A stretch of 64,000 bases of DNA, taken from positions 32,794,695 through 32,858,694 of the forward strand of contig OY978530.1 in NCBI GenBank assembly GCA_963854835.1, written 5' to 3'. The notes under the pieces are model-generated. The model saw only the letters and a program-made list of their open reading frames with translations, was not told where the DNA came from and did no database searches. Source of the DNA: Megamerina dolium. Taxonomy: Eukaryota; Arthropoda; Insecta; Diptera; Megamerinidae. Shown here piece by piece: positions 47,313 through 60,384 of the stretch (position 1 is its first letter; each line of letters opens with the position of its first letter). A program made the position numbers and the translations under genes.

Positions 47313-49262
47313 AAAAACATTGTAAGAAATCAAATAGATTATACTCTCATATTCGGGTCAACAATCACAAAAGTATTGACTTACCCCGGGGTAGATATTT
47401 TTTCAGATCACAACTTATTATTAGCCAGTATGAAATTGAAACTTACAACTGCATAAAAAGAAACCACAAATACAAAAACTCAACACTAGATTTCTCAAAA
47501 AAAATGAAACAACCCGCAATTTACTAACCATTCAGATAAACAATGAACTTAAAAATATTCAAACAGAAGATTCCGATCCAATATCAACGTGAAACAAAAT
47601 ACAATCGACACTAGCAACAAACGCGAAAAAACTGGTTAGAACAACAGTCTAACCAAAGACAAAGTAGATGACAGAAGAAATTATACGCCTAATAGGTGAA
47701 AGAAGGGAGCATAAAAACGGAAATACAGAGAGCTGAATAGAGAGATTCGGCGGAAAGTGCGCATCGTCAAAGCTTAGTGGATAGATACCCAATGTAAAGA
47801 AATAGAGAACTTGCAATTATTACATGACGATTTTAACTTTCACAAGAAACTTTAAGAGTCGTGTGGCATTCATCGAAAACGAATAACATCAGTATTAATA
47901 AACGACAATAACGAAGTTGCTTTTGAAACAAGTGAGAAGAAAAAGGTATGGGAAAACTATGTGCGCAATCTATTTTATCACGAGAGAACAGTAAGCAATC
48001 CTTCCAATAATTCCAAAGAAGAGAATGCTTCCGACTTATCGATAGCGATAGCAGAAATTAAACAAGCCATACAACTTTCGAAAGTCAATAAAGCAGCCGG
48101 ACCAGATCAAATCCCTGCAGAAATTTTAAACTAATAAATGAAAATAATTTACAGCTATTTCTGAAAATTTGTAATTACATATACGACATTGGGCAATTTC
48201 CACAAGATTGGCTAAAATCAGTTTTTATAAATACCAAAAAAGACGCACGCTAAAACATGTAATGAATACAGACTAATCAGCTTGATGAATCATCCACTTA
48301 AAATTATTCTTAAAATATTACGTAACCAAATATACAAGAAATGCGAAAAAGCATAGGCGGTCATTCCTAATTCGGATTCAAAACGGAATGGGATCGTGTG
48401 AAGCTCTCTTATGTGTAAATGTCCTCGTTCAAAACAGCAAAGACGTACATAAGGACGTCTTCCTATGTTTTATAGATTACGAAAAAGCTTTCGATACTTT
48501 GCAGCACCATAAATTATTTGATATTTTGATATCATTGTATATATGTCTGCAGAAGGAGCACATATATCAACTTAAGCTTGTCGATTCGAGGTGAAGCAGT
48601 CGAAAAGATAGCCCGATTTAAGAATCTCGGATACTGGATTGACAAAAATTGGGACTGCGCAGAAGAAGTGAGATCAAGAATAGAAATGGCAAGAGCCTTT
48701 TTCTGCAACTATAAGAAAATACTCTGTAGTCATGACATCAACATTCACCTCAAGATTTGTTTCATTAAATGCTACGTATGATCACAATACAATCTATACG
48801 CCATGAAAATATGGACGCTGAAAATAGCAGACATGAACAAGTTAGAGGCTTTCGAAATGTGGCTATATAGAAGAATACTGAATATACCTTGGACTGACTT
48901 GGAATAGTGAAGTTCTTCGCCGGATAAATCGATGCAGACAACTTCTAATCCAATAAAAAGAAGGAAAACGGATTAATTGGGTCATATCCTCAGAAATCCA
49001 AAGTATCAATTGCTGCAGCTTATTCTGGAAGGCAAAATGATGGGAAGACGTACCATTGGTAAAAATCAGTTATCATGGTTGCGAAATATTAGCCAATGGA
49101 CGGGATTCAACAACATAAGAGAGTCATGGCGCGTTACAAGAGATAGAGAAGCATTCAATGAAATAGTCAACAGCATAATTTAAAAACTTTCAATTGTTTT
49201 TAAAATTAATTTATTATATTTAATACTAATGTTAAATGCAACGGCTTTACATTAAATAAAAA
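47313..49262 (+). pseudogene. RTE-like element, family 3 copy G, decayed
   Basis: Scattered frames match family 3. A short endonuclease end (about 47330-47450, TYPGVDIFSDHNLLL with SDH) is followed by a linker with AIKQA and NKAAGPDQIPAE (about 48055-48120). CFIDYEKAFDT, with the first RT catalytic Asp, is near 48470, then KNLGYWIDKNWDC near 48620 and MGHILRNPKYQLLQL near 48977. Many stops and indels separate them, and the region with the ADD motif is missing. The 3' end passes to poly(A)-like AAATAAAAAAAAA near 49262. Confidence 0.8.
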
Positions 49263-49639
49263 AAAAGAGTTCTAATATTGCAGCTACAATGTTCTGGAAC
49301 GATAGACATTCCAAAATCACTTTAGAAACCGCTAATTTATTATCTGATTTTTTAATATGCAACTTGTTCATTCGTTGCATAAGGTGCTACTCAAACCATT
49401 GATTCTGGTTCCTTAAATAACTGAGACTGATGTAATTGCAGGGATCTAAAACTTGGAGTTATCGTAAAAATATGACATTTGTGGATTTTCATCTTTTCTT
49501 CTTGAACAGTGAATGCAAAAGCGCTACAAATATAAATCTTTAAATCTTTATAAGTCTTTAAATCAGGAAACAAGAATAATGTTGCTAAATAAAGACCAAT
49601 CTCAAAGCTCTCAACTATTAAGCATTGCACCAATCGACA

Positions 49640-50013
49640 CGAGACTTTTTTTGTGTGGTTGTTAAATTATGCGGAATCCAACGAGAACAAATTTTCCGAC
49701 AGCTAAGTGGTCATGCAATTTTGAATGCACTGCGGTGGAACTAATGCCCAAGGATGCCTCTATTTTACGGTATGTCACATGATGATATTTCTTTATCAGT
49801 ACACGCACAGCATCGATGGTTTTTTGCACAATGACCGATTTCGGACGACCCTCACGAAATTCTTTCTGGAGCAAAAGGCGACCACGCTTGAATTTGTTAA
49901 GCCAGTTATAAATTGTCTGGAGGGTTATCCTTCGAAGCACTATTGTTGAGATATCTCTCTTGGAAAAAAGAAAAAAATCATAGCTCGAAAATGTGTACGA
50001 GTTAAATCCATTT
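49640..50013 (-). pseudogene. mariner remnant M4, N-terminal part
   Basis: The minus strand opens near 50013 with MDLTRTHFRAMIFF and gives TIYNWLNKFKRGR (HTH), then EGRPKSVIVQKTIDAVR and YRKIEASLGISSTAVH, ending near 49660. It is only the DNA-binding half of a mariner transposase; no catalytic residue remains. Confidence 0.82.
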
Positions 50014-50324
50014 TTTACCGAGATGAATTTTTCAACTCACTGTAAACAACACAAATTGCGCTTGTATATCAAAACGTTCTGAGTACGTTTATGCTAAAAA
50101 AAAAGTCCAAACTTTCCAATGGAAATGTCAAATGTGACGAAAACGTACTAGATCATACTTTTTAAAAAAATATAAAAGGCAACCTACGTACAATATGCAT
50201 ACATTTGAAGACAAGTAACAACAACTTCTGTTGTTATCAAGCCTTTTTCGTCATATGATCGTCGTCGTTTATTTAAAACTTTTGCTGCCTCTCGATAAAC
50301 TAAAACCGGACCGATTTCAGCGAT

Positions 50325-51549
50325 CGGCAGCTTGTATTATTTTCTCTATAATAAGATTGAAGAAGTAGCACGATAACGAATCACCGTTTCTGAAACCCCG
50401 TTCATTATTAAACGGCGGGGAGTGGTCTTTTCCAATTTGCACTGCACAACGGGAGTTACACAGTGTCGTTCTACAAAGTCGAATGAGCTTTGCAGGAATA
50501 CCGAACAGACATTGTTGATACTGTCGATAACGGCTTTATAATCAACAAATAGATGGTCTGTGTCGATCTGTTTTTCTTAGTTTTTTGGCGCAGTGTGAAA
50601 ATTTGGTCTTGTGTGCGATGCTATAAAGACTTATTCCACGGTAGTAGGCGCAAATTGTGGGTTTTCCTTTTTTATGTACGGAAGAGAGAACACTGATCCT
50701 CCAATCATAGGGCATGCTTTCATTCGACCATATTCTGCTTATGAGTTGGTGCATGCTGGTGAGCAGCTCATCACCTCCGGCAATGAACTACTCGGCAGCA
50801 AGCCATCAGCACCTGCAGCTTTGTTGTTTTTCAGCTTAAAAATGGCCTCTCTTCCGTCGATCATCACGTGATCAATTTGGCTGTTCCTGCGTTGATCTGG
50901 AGACAGCCACGTCTCTCTATAGATGTCGACATGTTGAAATCTGGTACTACTTATTACCATCTTTCGTGCTGTGGTGATGTCGATCAGCCTCATTTTATTA
51001 TCGGAAGTTGGATCAAAAGTACCTTCCTTGCCCACTGTGCAATAAAGTCGCCAATTACGATTTTGATATCGTAGCGGGGCAGGGATCATAAATTTCTTCG
51101 TGGCGCTCAAAGAAGTTCTCTTTGGTCATATCGTCCTTCTCATCCATCGGAGCGTTGGCACATATTAAGCTGATGTTAAAAAATGTTGCCTTAATGCGGA
51201 TTGTTGCTAGCCGCTCATCCAAAGGTGTGAACTGCGAGACAAGATGTAGTAGTCTCTCATTGACAATAAATCCACTTCCGAGTTTGTGCCTCTCCGCATG
51301 ACAATTGTAATATATATCACAGGATGCTCTTTTAGAGCAACCCTGGTACGTCCATCGCATTTCCTGAAGTATGGTGATGTCAGCCTTGTATTTTTCGAGG
51401 ATAGAGCTGGATAGAGGCACCTTCCCTATAGAGGGACCAGACATTCCAGGTGCATATTTGTAAATCGTGGTCCTTATTTCGTTTGCGGGGGTCGTCAACA
51501 AAAGTGGTAGTCCTTATCCGAGGCACGGATTGATTTTTCATTGCGTAAG
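50325..51549 (-). pseudogene. RTE-like element, family 1 copy D
   Basis: This minus-strand copy keeps the most 5' sequence of the family: QICTWNV (about 51450), KADITILQEMRWT with the catalytic Glu, FNISLICANAP, NSQIDHVMIDG, then NNKAAGADGL, and RT pieces to about 50330. Internal deletions remove much of the endonuclease C-terminus and part of RT, and the 3' end is missing. SINE copy 5 lies directly upstream. Confidence 0.82.
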
Positions 51550-51550
51550 A

Positions 51551-51771
51551 GTGGGTGCCGTAGCGCAGTGGATAATGTGTTGGTCTTCTGATCTGTAGGT
51601 TGTGGGTTTGATCCTCGGCTAAAGCATACCAAATGTAATATCGAAAAGATTTTTCTTTCGATCGGTATCCACCTATCGGAAAGCAATTGGCAATTCTTCC
51701 AGTAGTAACAATTTGCAATGGAAAAGCTTCTAAAAGAACTCTGTGACAAAGCTCAGAAAAAGTGATGTCGC
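51551..51771 (+). mobile_element. tRNA-headed SINE copy 5, 3'-truncated
   Basis: The head is GTGGGTGCCGTAGCGCAGTG with a mutated A box, a B-box-like GGGTTTGATCC, and body to GATGTCGCGG, then an A run into mariner M5. It is the most diverged copy. Confidence 0.85.
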
Positions 51772-52108
51772 GGTAAAAAAAAAAAACCCATGGCTCGTAA
51801 ACGTATGGAAATGGCTTGTTGAGTAACACCTAACTGTTCGGCAAGCATTTTTTGCGATTGGGTGTCGTCCTCATCCAAAAGAGCCTGCAAATCATGGTCC
51901 TCATCTTTTCTGGGTCTATTTTCATGCTTCTTGTCACTCAAGTCAAAATTGCCTTCTTTGAACCGACGAAACCATTCTCTGCAAGTGGTTTCCGATAGCG
52001 CATTGTCTCCACAAGCATTCGATGCGACTCAGCAGCAGATTTCTTCAAATTGAAGCAAAAAAGTAGAGCTTCCCGCATATGCTCTTTTTCTGGTACGAAA
52101 CTAGACAT
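51772..52108 (-). pseudogene. mariner remnant M5, N-terminal part (mellifera-like)
   Basis: The minus strand starts at ATG 52108 (MSSFVPEKEHMREALLF) and, after a frameshift near 51960, continues DLQALLDEDDTQSQKMLAEQLGVTQQAISIRLRAMG, the paired-like DNA-binding region, ending at an A-rich junction with SINE copy 5. No catalytic domain is present. Confidence 0.82.
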
Positions 52109-52369
52109 GATTATACGAGGAAAAATGTATGTTGTTGTATGAAATCACTGATGATGTTTACTAATTGATGTAAACAATTGTGATTGTGATTAGCGCTGCC
52201 TGACTATTTTTACTACACTCTACTGCTTATAATCTACTACGACTCGGCCAACCTGACCGAAATGATCGACCTCGCTCATGGATTACAAAATATTTTTACT
52301 ATGATAAATTTCTTACGGACTATTATGTTTATATACCACATAATTCATACGTATAAGTGATTGCTGCTT
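52109..52369. other. AT-rich junction, nothing recognised
   Basis: It includes the lost 5' flank of mariner M5 and leads into the gypsy G3 remnant. I see no coding sequence or terminal repeat. Confidence 0.5.
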
Positions 52370-53424
52370 TCAGCTTAGAATCCGTTCTACCATATGTCTT
52401 ATCCATTTTTTCTCATCCAGAGTTTAATATTGGAAGCCTCGATAACTCTGTTATATTTGCGTGATACGTACCGGTTGTTCGGAAGCTTCTTGTGTACTAC
52501 ATATAGACCCTTGAATTTAGGTAAGAGCTTTTTATTAACGCCCATTGTTGTATCCACGTTTTTAATTACTATGTATTAAATTCCTCAAACTTCTTACTCT
52601 AATTACTTTCCGTTCACTTCGACTCAAGTTGTAATCTTTTTATTTTTTGTTTTATCTTCTGCGCTGTTACGTATTGCGTCTAAATCCCTCATCTCCGGGC
52701 CTGGAATGTACTCGTCTAGGTGCTCTGTTAATTTGTCTACTATTTCGCCGCGTTGGTTGACACTGAACAAAGCTTTACTCGGTGTTGTTCCGATTGATCT
52801 ATTCACTGAGTTGTTTAGAGCAAATTCTATTATAGTAATTTGTTTTACCCAGTCCGCATACAAGAGTGGGTCACTTGATTTTGCCTGCATACCTACTAAG
52901 CTACGGTTTACTATTTCTACTTGCCCGTTAGTTTGCGGAGAGTGCACTGATACTTTTATATGGGTTATATTCGTGTTTTTTATGTACTCTTCGAATTCCT
53001 TCGACGTAAAACAGCTGCCCGTATCAGTTATACATCTTTGAGGTCGACTGGAATATTCGAAATATTTGTTTAATGCTACTGTCACTTTGGTGAATCGTAA
53101 AGGCGGTATAATTTTACATATTTAGTAAAGGCATCTATTATGACCAAAATGTGTTTTCGTTTCGATTGTAATGACGGATCTAAGGTCTAAGAGGTACAAA
53201 TGGATTGTGTGAAAGGGTTTAGGGTCTTGAAGGATGTTATGCAATTGCCTGGCGTTTGGGTTATTAAAAGCGGAGTACATGATGCACTTTAAACAATTTT
53301 GCTTAAGGTTGATAATTTTGCCTTGATTTTTTAGTAGCATTTTTGTACTCCTTGGTGACCTAATTTCTCGTGTGTGGTTCTTATTGGGTGTGTGAATTAG
53401 TAACCCGCCTTTTTTAGTGCTCAA
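52370..53424 (-). pseudogene. gypsy G3 integrase remnant
   Basis: Minus-strand frames in order are an integrase zinc region (NLKQNCLKC, about 53300), the catalytic core with D in RCITDTGSCF (about 53025) and E at the VEIVNRSL motif (about 52920), then a C-terminal domain near 52560-52400 (KFKGLYVVHK, NIKLWMRK). The first core Asp lies before the visible frame in a frameshifted part (HTIHLYLLD). Mariner M6 separates it from the RT part at 54116-55089. Confidence 0.8.
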
Positions 53425-54115
53425 AAATCATTTATTTTTAAGAATTCTGTAAAAAGCATGTCATTCAAAGTATTGTTCATCAGAAACTCTGACATTTCCC
53501 TATCTTTATGGAAATTTATGGACTCCATCCAAAAAAACTTCGCCGGCTTGGCGGCCAAAAACGAATCGAGCCAAATTTTGATAACTGAAGTGAAGCGTAT
53601 TCCATTAAGGGCATTCTGCATGCACCGGAACAGGTGGTAATCCGAAGGCGCCAGGCCTGGTCTATAAGGCGCCTATATATCCGTCATGGTGAAAAATTAC
53701 CGACTCGAGTCTGGTCGCATTTTCCGGCCGTTTCTCGATCATTGCTCTCTTCAACCGCATCAATTGCTGTCGGTACAGCTCTCCTGTAATGGTTGACCAG
53801 GTCTTGGTCGAGTAATGTCTCCAATTCCTCGTCTTCAAACTTTTTCGGCTGTCCGGAGCGTTCTTTGTCTTTGATATTGAAACCACCGTTTGTGAAGCGC
53901 TTAAACCACTCCTTTCACTGTGTATGGGATAGAGAATTGTCGCCCTACAATTCCACAAGCAAGCGATGGCCGCACGTTTCTTTTCAAAAAAGTAACTTAA
54001 CAAAACTTCTCGCTGTTTTTTTCGCCAATTCTCAAAATTTTTCGTGAAAAAATATGATTCGCACAAACAAATTGAAAACTGTTGACTTATTTGACAGCAA
54101 GTGAATCGACGAATT
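53425..54115 (-). pseudogene. mariner M6, internally deleted, inserted in G3
   Basis: The minus-strand frame starts MCESYFFTK (54066) with an HTH-like N-terminus. It jumps at about 53790 from the linker into TITGELYRQQLMRLKR and FHHDGYIGAL (second catalytic region), and a frameshifted C-terminus to about 53425 gives a DSFLAAKPAKFF and NNTLNDML-like end. The first catalytic region is missing. The element interrupts the gypsy G3 pol region. Confidence 0.75.
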
Positions 54116-55089
54116 AGAAGTCTTTCATGTTCTCATTTTCTAGTTTGTTCTTTAGGTTAACTATAATTTCATATCGGGATTGCATAATTTGTAGTTGGTA
54201 GTCTAAGTCCTCACTGTCAATTATAGCGATTACATTTTCGCAATCAAATTCGTTGCTACTGAGTGCGTCTACTTGTAGCATATTAGTGCCTGCTCTATGC
54301 GATATCGAATAGTTCTAATTTTATAATTCTAAAGCTAACGTTTCCAATTCAAAACTATGGTATCTACTCTCGGCATAGGAAGTTCTTTTTGAGAAATACA
54401 CTATGGGGTGAAGGTGGCCATCATCTTGGTTTTGTAATAATATAGCGTCAAAACCGTGTGCACTTGCATCACAGTGTAGCTCTGTTTTTTTCTTATGATT
54501 GTATATTGCCAACACTGTGCTTTTAACTAAATTTTCCTTAAGGCTTTGAAAAGCGTTGATACATTTTTCGATAAATCCTAAATTGCATTTCCTGAGTTTT
54601 ATTTGAAGACCATATTCGGATAGTTCCTTTAACACTCTTTTAACTAAATTGTAATGGACATCTATTGTCTTGATACCGATAATAATATCATCCGTGTATA
54701 TCATGATTTCGGCCTTTTCAACGAATTCTTTCAAAATTTTTGTTATGAATCTTTGGAAAATGGCTGGCCGTTTTTAAATCCGAACGGCATTCTTATAAAC
54801 TCATATTGTCTGTTTGGATATATAACTGAGGTATACATAATTGATTTATCGTCCATCTTAATTTTATAGAAATCTGATTTCAGATCTACCAGGTTTAACA
54901 TTTTTATTGCCCCCAAAGTATTCCAAACAGCCTTCTATTAATGGGAGTGGGTAATTACCTCTTACTACCGATTTATTTAAGTTTCTATAATCGATACACA
55001 TTCCAGTTTCACCCGACTTTTTCTTCGTAAGTACGATTGGCGCTGCGTAATGGGTGTCACCCCGCCGAATAATCTTTTTCTAAAGTAAG
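54116..55089 (-). pseudogene. gypsy G3 reverse transcriptase/RNase H remnant
   Basis: The minus strand from 55089 shows KKKSGETGMCIDYRNLNKS (RT start, about 55000-55060), then, after decay, IYTDDIIIGIKT with the catalytic DD (about 54690), the thumb region KLRKCNLGFIEKC, and RNase H with LHCDASAHGFDAILLQ (about 54470). It belongs with 52370-53424. BEL2's LTR abuts it at 55090. Confidence 0.82.
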
Positions 55090-55494
55090 TGTTTCGAGGA
55101 AGAGCTGATTTGCTCCACCTATTTGAAAATTGAAAATTATAAACTCTTTAAGAAGTTTATCAACTTTATGGATTCGTGGTCGCAGTAGAAGTGAAGTTAA
55201 CAGTTGTAGAATATTAAAGTTAGGCTATGCTTATGATTATATGTACATAAGAATGAGATAATGAAAGAAATAGATAAAATTTTAGTCAACTGCAATGAGA
55301 GAGTTTACAGTTGCATGTATGATCACTAAATCCAGAGAGAATAAGAGAATTACAGTTTCGTTTATGATCTCGAGATTTAGTACATTCCAATAGAAGATGT
55401 TAGTTTATTATATGATCATGAAAGTTAGCTCTGCGAGTCCCGAAATAGAAATAGTGCTGCGAGTCCCGATATAAAATTAGTGCTGCTGCAAACA
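55090..55494 (-). repeat. BEL2 3' LTR (405 bp)
   Basis: On the minus strand it runs TGTTTGCAGCAGC...CTCGAAACA. About six differences from the other LTR are visible. The adjacent GTGGGGAAGA (minus strand, about 55495-55504) is the likely polypurine tract. Confidence 0.93.
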
Positions 55495-58010
55495 TCTTCC
55501 CCACGTTGGAAGGTGTAGGCTTTCAACCGATTCATTCTCAATGGGAAGCACAGCAATTTTCCCCACAGCTCGCTTAACAAGTCCCTTTGCAGTGCGAATA
55601 ATTGCAACACGAGCCACGCCATCTGAGCCATAAATTAAAGTCTCTACACGCCCTAGTCGCCATTTCAGTGATGGTAGGTTTTCGTCCTTTAAAATGACCA
55701 CATTTACAGCTTGAATACCGCCATTTGATTTTTGCCACTTGACTCGCTCTTGTAGAAGTGAGAGGTATGAGCTGCTCCACTTTTTCCAAAACACTTGCTG
55801 CATATGATAAATGCGCTGCCATCGGTTTAAACGACTGATATCGAGACTGGTGACGTCTGGTTCAACGAAAGATGAAAATGGCGCACCTATGAGGACATGA
55901 GCAGGTGTCAGCACGTCCAAATCATCTGGATTCTCTGAAATTGGACAAAGTGGTCGAGAATTAATTATTGCTCCGATTTGACACACAAGAGTGCGAAGCT
56001 CTTCAAATGTTAGAATTGAGAGGCCAACGATACGTAGAAAGTGGAATTTCGCTGACATAACCGCTGCCTCCCATAATCCACCAAAGTGTGGTGAACGAGG
56101 CGGAATGAATCTCCATGCGATGCCTTCTGAGATGCATTGATTGGTGATTTCAGTGTTATGAGAATTGCTTAAAAGCAATTGCCTTAAATCTTGCATTTCG
56201 TTTTTAGCTTCGACAAAGTTCGTTGCATTATCAGACCAAATGGTGTGTGGCTTGCCTCTTGTGCAAATAAAACGTTTTAGAGCTGCTAAAAATGATGATG
56301 TGGAAAGGTCTTGAACAAGTTCCAGATGACAAGCCTTCGTGCTGAAGCAAACGAAAATGCATATGTAGCATTTGATAGGTGGCCTAGTCCGAACTGCTGA
56401 CTTATAGTAGAATGGCCCGCAATAGTCAATACCAGTGGTGAAAAAGGCTCTGTTTGCTTGTACTCTGTCGGATGGTAGGCTACCCATAATATGCTCGTAA
56501 ATTTTTGGCTTCAAACGAAAACATCGAATGCATTTGTTTATAACACTGGCAACAGTCTTTCGACCACCAATTGGCCAATATTGCTGTCGAATCGACGCTA
56601 GTACGCTCTGTGGTCCTGCATGTAGATATTTAAAATGAAAGTAGTCAATTATTGCGTTAGTGACTGGATGATGCTTTGGCAATAGAAGTGGATGTTTTGC
56701 TTCAAAGTCCAACAATGAGTTTTGCAATCGCCCTCCAACGCGAAGAAGCCCGAATGAGTCGACAAATGGATTTAATGAGCGTAGTTTGCTTGACGAGTTA
56801 AGTTTCTTATCAAACCGTAGCGCTTTGAGCTCAGCTGCAAAATGAACTTGTTGAATGTGACGAATTAGTAGGTGTGTAACCCTTTTGATGTTCAGTGGAG
56901 TCAGCGGTTGGCTATCAACGTGAGTACTGCGCGGTTGGTAAAAATGGTAAACGTATGCAAAGATGCGCTGCAATTTGTGAAAGGAGTTGTGGTATTTGCA
57001 ATCGAGCGCTATGTCGCGTAGTTGAGAAGTAATTAAAACCTTCCGTCGCCGTTCGGGTAAATCCGTTAGAAAATCGATTCTATTCGGCCAATCTGAGTGC
57101 TCCTTTGATAAAAATGGTGGACCATTGTTCCAAAGTTTAGAATTTAGTAGTTCATTCGGAGTGCATCCCCTCGCAAGGATGTCGGCCGGGTTCAAAGAAG
57201 TAGGCACATGATGCCAAGTCATACCTTGAGTTAGCGTTTGAATCTGGCTCACTCTATTTGATACAAAAATGTTGAAATTTGATGGTTGTTCGCGAAGCCA
57301 AGATAGAGTGACCACTGAGTCTGGAAAATCTTGCGATATGGATGCTACCAATTCCGCAAGCAATAACGCTGCAGACAATTCCAATTTGGGTATGGTTAAA
57401 CTCTTCAGAGGCGAGACTCTCGACTTTGCACAAAGTAAGCATGATTTTAAGAAACCATCACACTCCGAACGAATGTAGACGCAAGCACCAAACGCAGCCA
57501 AACTTGCGTCGCAGAAAGCATGAATCTCCCAACTGGATGAGGTGTCAATACCAAACGAGGAAATTTAAAACTGCTCACTAAACCATACTGAGCACAAATG
57601 TCAGTCCAGCTAGCTAACAACGACTGAGGCAAACTTTCGTCCCATTGCAGATTTTCCTTCCAAAGGGTTTGAAGGAGAATTTTTGCTCTCGTAATAACTG
57701 GCGAAAGAAATCTAAGCGGATCATAAAATTTAGCTATATGTGAAAGTATCGTACGTTTTGTTGCGCGTGCGTTATGTGTGATAGGCGAAAAAGAGAATAA
57801 GAAATTATCTGTGTTAGGGTCCCATGCTCTCACGTTCTGAGTCAACAATGCCTTGAAGGGTACTAGCCTCGTTTGAGCACGACTTACGAATGTTGAATAC
57901 TCCACGCTGAAGTAAACCTTTAACCTGACGTCTGATCTCAACCACTTCCTCTATAGTATCTCCGCCTGAAATGAGATCGTCAACATAAAAATCTCTTCTC
58001 ACGATGTTGC
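55477..58010 (-). pseudogene. BEL2 RT end, RNase H and integrase
   Basis: From 58002 the minus strand resumes RT with RRDFYVDDLISGGD (catalytic DD). It shifts frame near 57930 (FLFSFSPITHN, LSPVITRAKI) and again near 57500 to a long 674-codon frame. That frame holds the RNase H end (SLTIPKLELSAALL, HVPTSLNPADILARG), the zinc region (YFHFKYLHAG ... KCIRCFRLKP) and integrase with D in TTGIDYCGPF, D in IWSDNATNFVE and E in GLWEAAVMSAK. It ends in the LTR (LPTWGRCLQQH). It is the same architecture as BEL1 but only distantly similar. Confidence 0.9.
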
Positions 58011-58019
58011 GCCTATTGG

Positions 58020-58021
<2 letters not shown>

Positions 58022-58062
<41 letters not shown>

Positions 58063-60384
58063 GGATCTTTCTAAAATTACTTAGAAACTACCAATAAGTG
58101 ATCAAATCCTACAAACTAACTAAAATTATGTGATATTCCCAACGTTCCATCACAATTTGTTGAGTCGCGAGGTATAGCAATTTCACAGAAATTGTGGGTG
58201 CATTTAAATCTCGATGGATGTTAACGTTCCTCATATACCAAGGCGTGTTTACAATAATTCGCAGACACTTGGATTGTATTCGCTGCAATTTTTCGATATT
58301 AGAGGGAGATGCGGTGCCCCAAAACTGACTACCATAATACCATAAGTCCAGATTGGCTTCAGGATTGGATTGGATTGGATTCAGGATCTTTTGTGTAACA
58401 GACACCATAACTGATTAATTTTAAGCTTGATCTGAGTTTTCTTTGCCTCTATGTGATTTTTCCAGGTCAGCCTTCTGTCGAGGTGAATACCCAAGTACTT
58501 TGTTGAGGAACATTGTGGAACTGATTGGCCATTAATTTTAAGTGGGGGACATGTATCTGGCCTTAGCGTGAAGGTTACATGTACGCTCTTTGATTCATTG
58601 ACTTTTATACGCTATTTTGCTAGCCAGATTTCGAGAGAATCGACATGAGTCTGCAGGAGTTTAGTAGCTTCTATGGGGTTAGAGCGAGAGCACAATATTG
58701 CCGTATCATCTGCAAAGGTCGATATAAATGTATAGTTATTGTTGGTCATATCTGAAGTGTATAAGAGATACAGTAAGGGGCCCAAAATGCTTCCTTGAGG
58801 AACGCCAGCGTGAATATCCAATGGATTTGTTGTGTAATCCTTGTGATGTACGAGAAATTGTCTTTTCTTGAGCTAGCTACTAAGCAATGAGGAGACATTT
58901 GCAGGCAGTAATAGTTTGAGTTTGTAAATAAGGCCATCGTGCCATACTTTATCGAAAGCTTGAGTGATATCAAGAAAGACAGCTGAGCAATACTTTTTTT
59001 CTTCAAAAGTGTTCCTTATCAGAGTTACAATGCGGTGGACTTGTTCTATTGTGCCGTGCTGTTTTCTAAATCCAAACTGATGTTGAGGAATCAGTTGGTT
59101 GAGATTAATAAATGGAGTTATATTCATGACAAGTAGCTTTTCGAATACTTTAGAGAGTAGAGGCAGGAGGCTGAGGTCTGTACGATGCAACTTTTGTAGG
59201 GTATTTTCCTGGTTTTGCTATCGTAATAATTTTTGAAGTTTTCCAGCATTTGGGATAGTGTTTAATACGAAGGATAGCATTGAAAATGTGCATGAGATGA
59301 ATTACTGTAGCCGGAGGTAGCTTTTTTATCATTTTACCGGTAATTTTATCTGGACCAGGTGATTTTTTTTGGGTTTAAATCTTTATAAATTACTTTGAAT
59401 ATGTCCTTTTTTTTAATTTTGAGCGTTATTGAGCAAGGTTGAGAAGTTAATTTTAGTAATGATGACTGTAAAGAGGGTGGATTGGGTGTAAACACACTTT
59501 TTAGGTGGTTTGCAAAAGCCAAACCCTTCTCACAGTTGCTTCTAGCCCAATTACCGTCACTCAAACGGATAGGGGAATCAGTGAGGATTGGCCGATTTGA
59601 GTTTTTTGCTGATTTCCACAAAGAGTAGTCTGACGCTTTACCAGGTGTTAATTTCGCTATGTGCTCTTCTAACTCTTTGTTGTTTTTATTTTTTAAGGCT
59701 GGCTTTAACTTTCGAGTGCAGTGCTGTAGCTGTGTTTTCAGATTCGGTGATCTGAATTCTTGCCATTGTCTTCGGAGTCTTCTTTTCTGTCTTACTAGCA
59801 ATTCAATGTCGGCTGGTGTGTATGGGCTATAGTTTGATTGCTTGCATACCTTTGTGCAGGTGGCTGAGCTGAGAGCTAAAGAGAGCAGCTGCTTGAATTT
59901 TTCGAGTGCTGAGTCTACATCGTGTCCATTTCTTAATACAGTACTCAGAGGAAGATGGGAATTTATATGTTTCTTGAATTTTAACCAGTCTATTTTCTTT
60001 CTAACGCAATTGCCTTTGGGCTTGGTGATTTTATAGATATTACCGTGGGTGAGTGGTCAGATGATAGATCATAATTACACTCTGCGGAGATATTTTCGCT
60101 CTGCAAACCTTTGGCGACTCCAAAGTCTATGAGATCGGGTATTTTCCTCTTGTCCGTCGGCCAATATGTCGGTTGACCATTTGAAATAACATAGTAGCCG
60201 TGGTTAGTGATGATTGAACATAGTCTTCTGCCTTTTGGAGTTATTAATCGGGAGCCCCAGTGAGTGTGTTTGGCGTTGAAATCGCCAGCAACCAAGAATT
60301 TGCTACCAAGAGTTGAGAAAAATTCTTTATATTGCTGTTCGGTAATACTGTATCTTGGGGGACAGTATATCGCATATATTACTA
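58022..60384 (-). mobile_element. jockey-like non-LTR retrotransposon, 5'-truncated
   Basis: This minus-strand element has a poly(A) tail (T run at 58022-58059) and an 11-bp target duplication GCCTATTGGAA (58011-58021 and 60385-60395). It sits in the BEL2 RT region. The 5' end is truncated inside the endonuclease domain. Confidence 0.92.
58109..60350 (-). pseudogene. jockey-like endonuclease/reverse transcriptase remnant
   Basis: The minus strand starts with the endonuclease end: FLVAGDFNAKHTHWGS, KIPDLIDFGVAKG and LSSDHSPTVIS (catalytic SDH) to about 59990. After a linker frame (59801-59346), RT follows in broken frames: HQFGFRKQHGT, VFLDITQAFDKVWHDG (first catalytic Asp, about 58950), AGVPQGSILGPLLY and STFADDTAILC (catalytic ADD, about 58700). 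The C-terminal frame ends LLYLATQQIVMER near 58130. Stops and shifts make it inactive. Confidence 0.9.
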
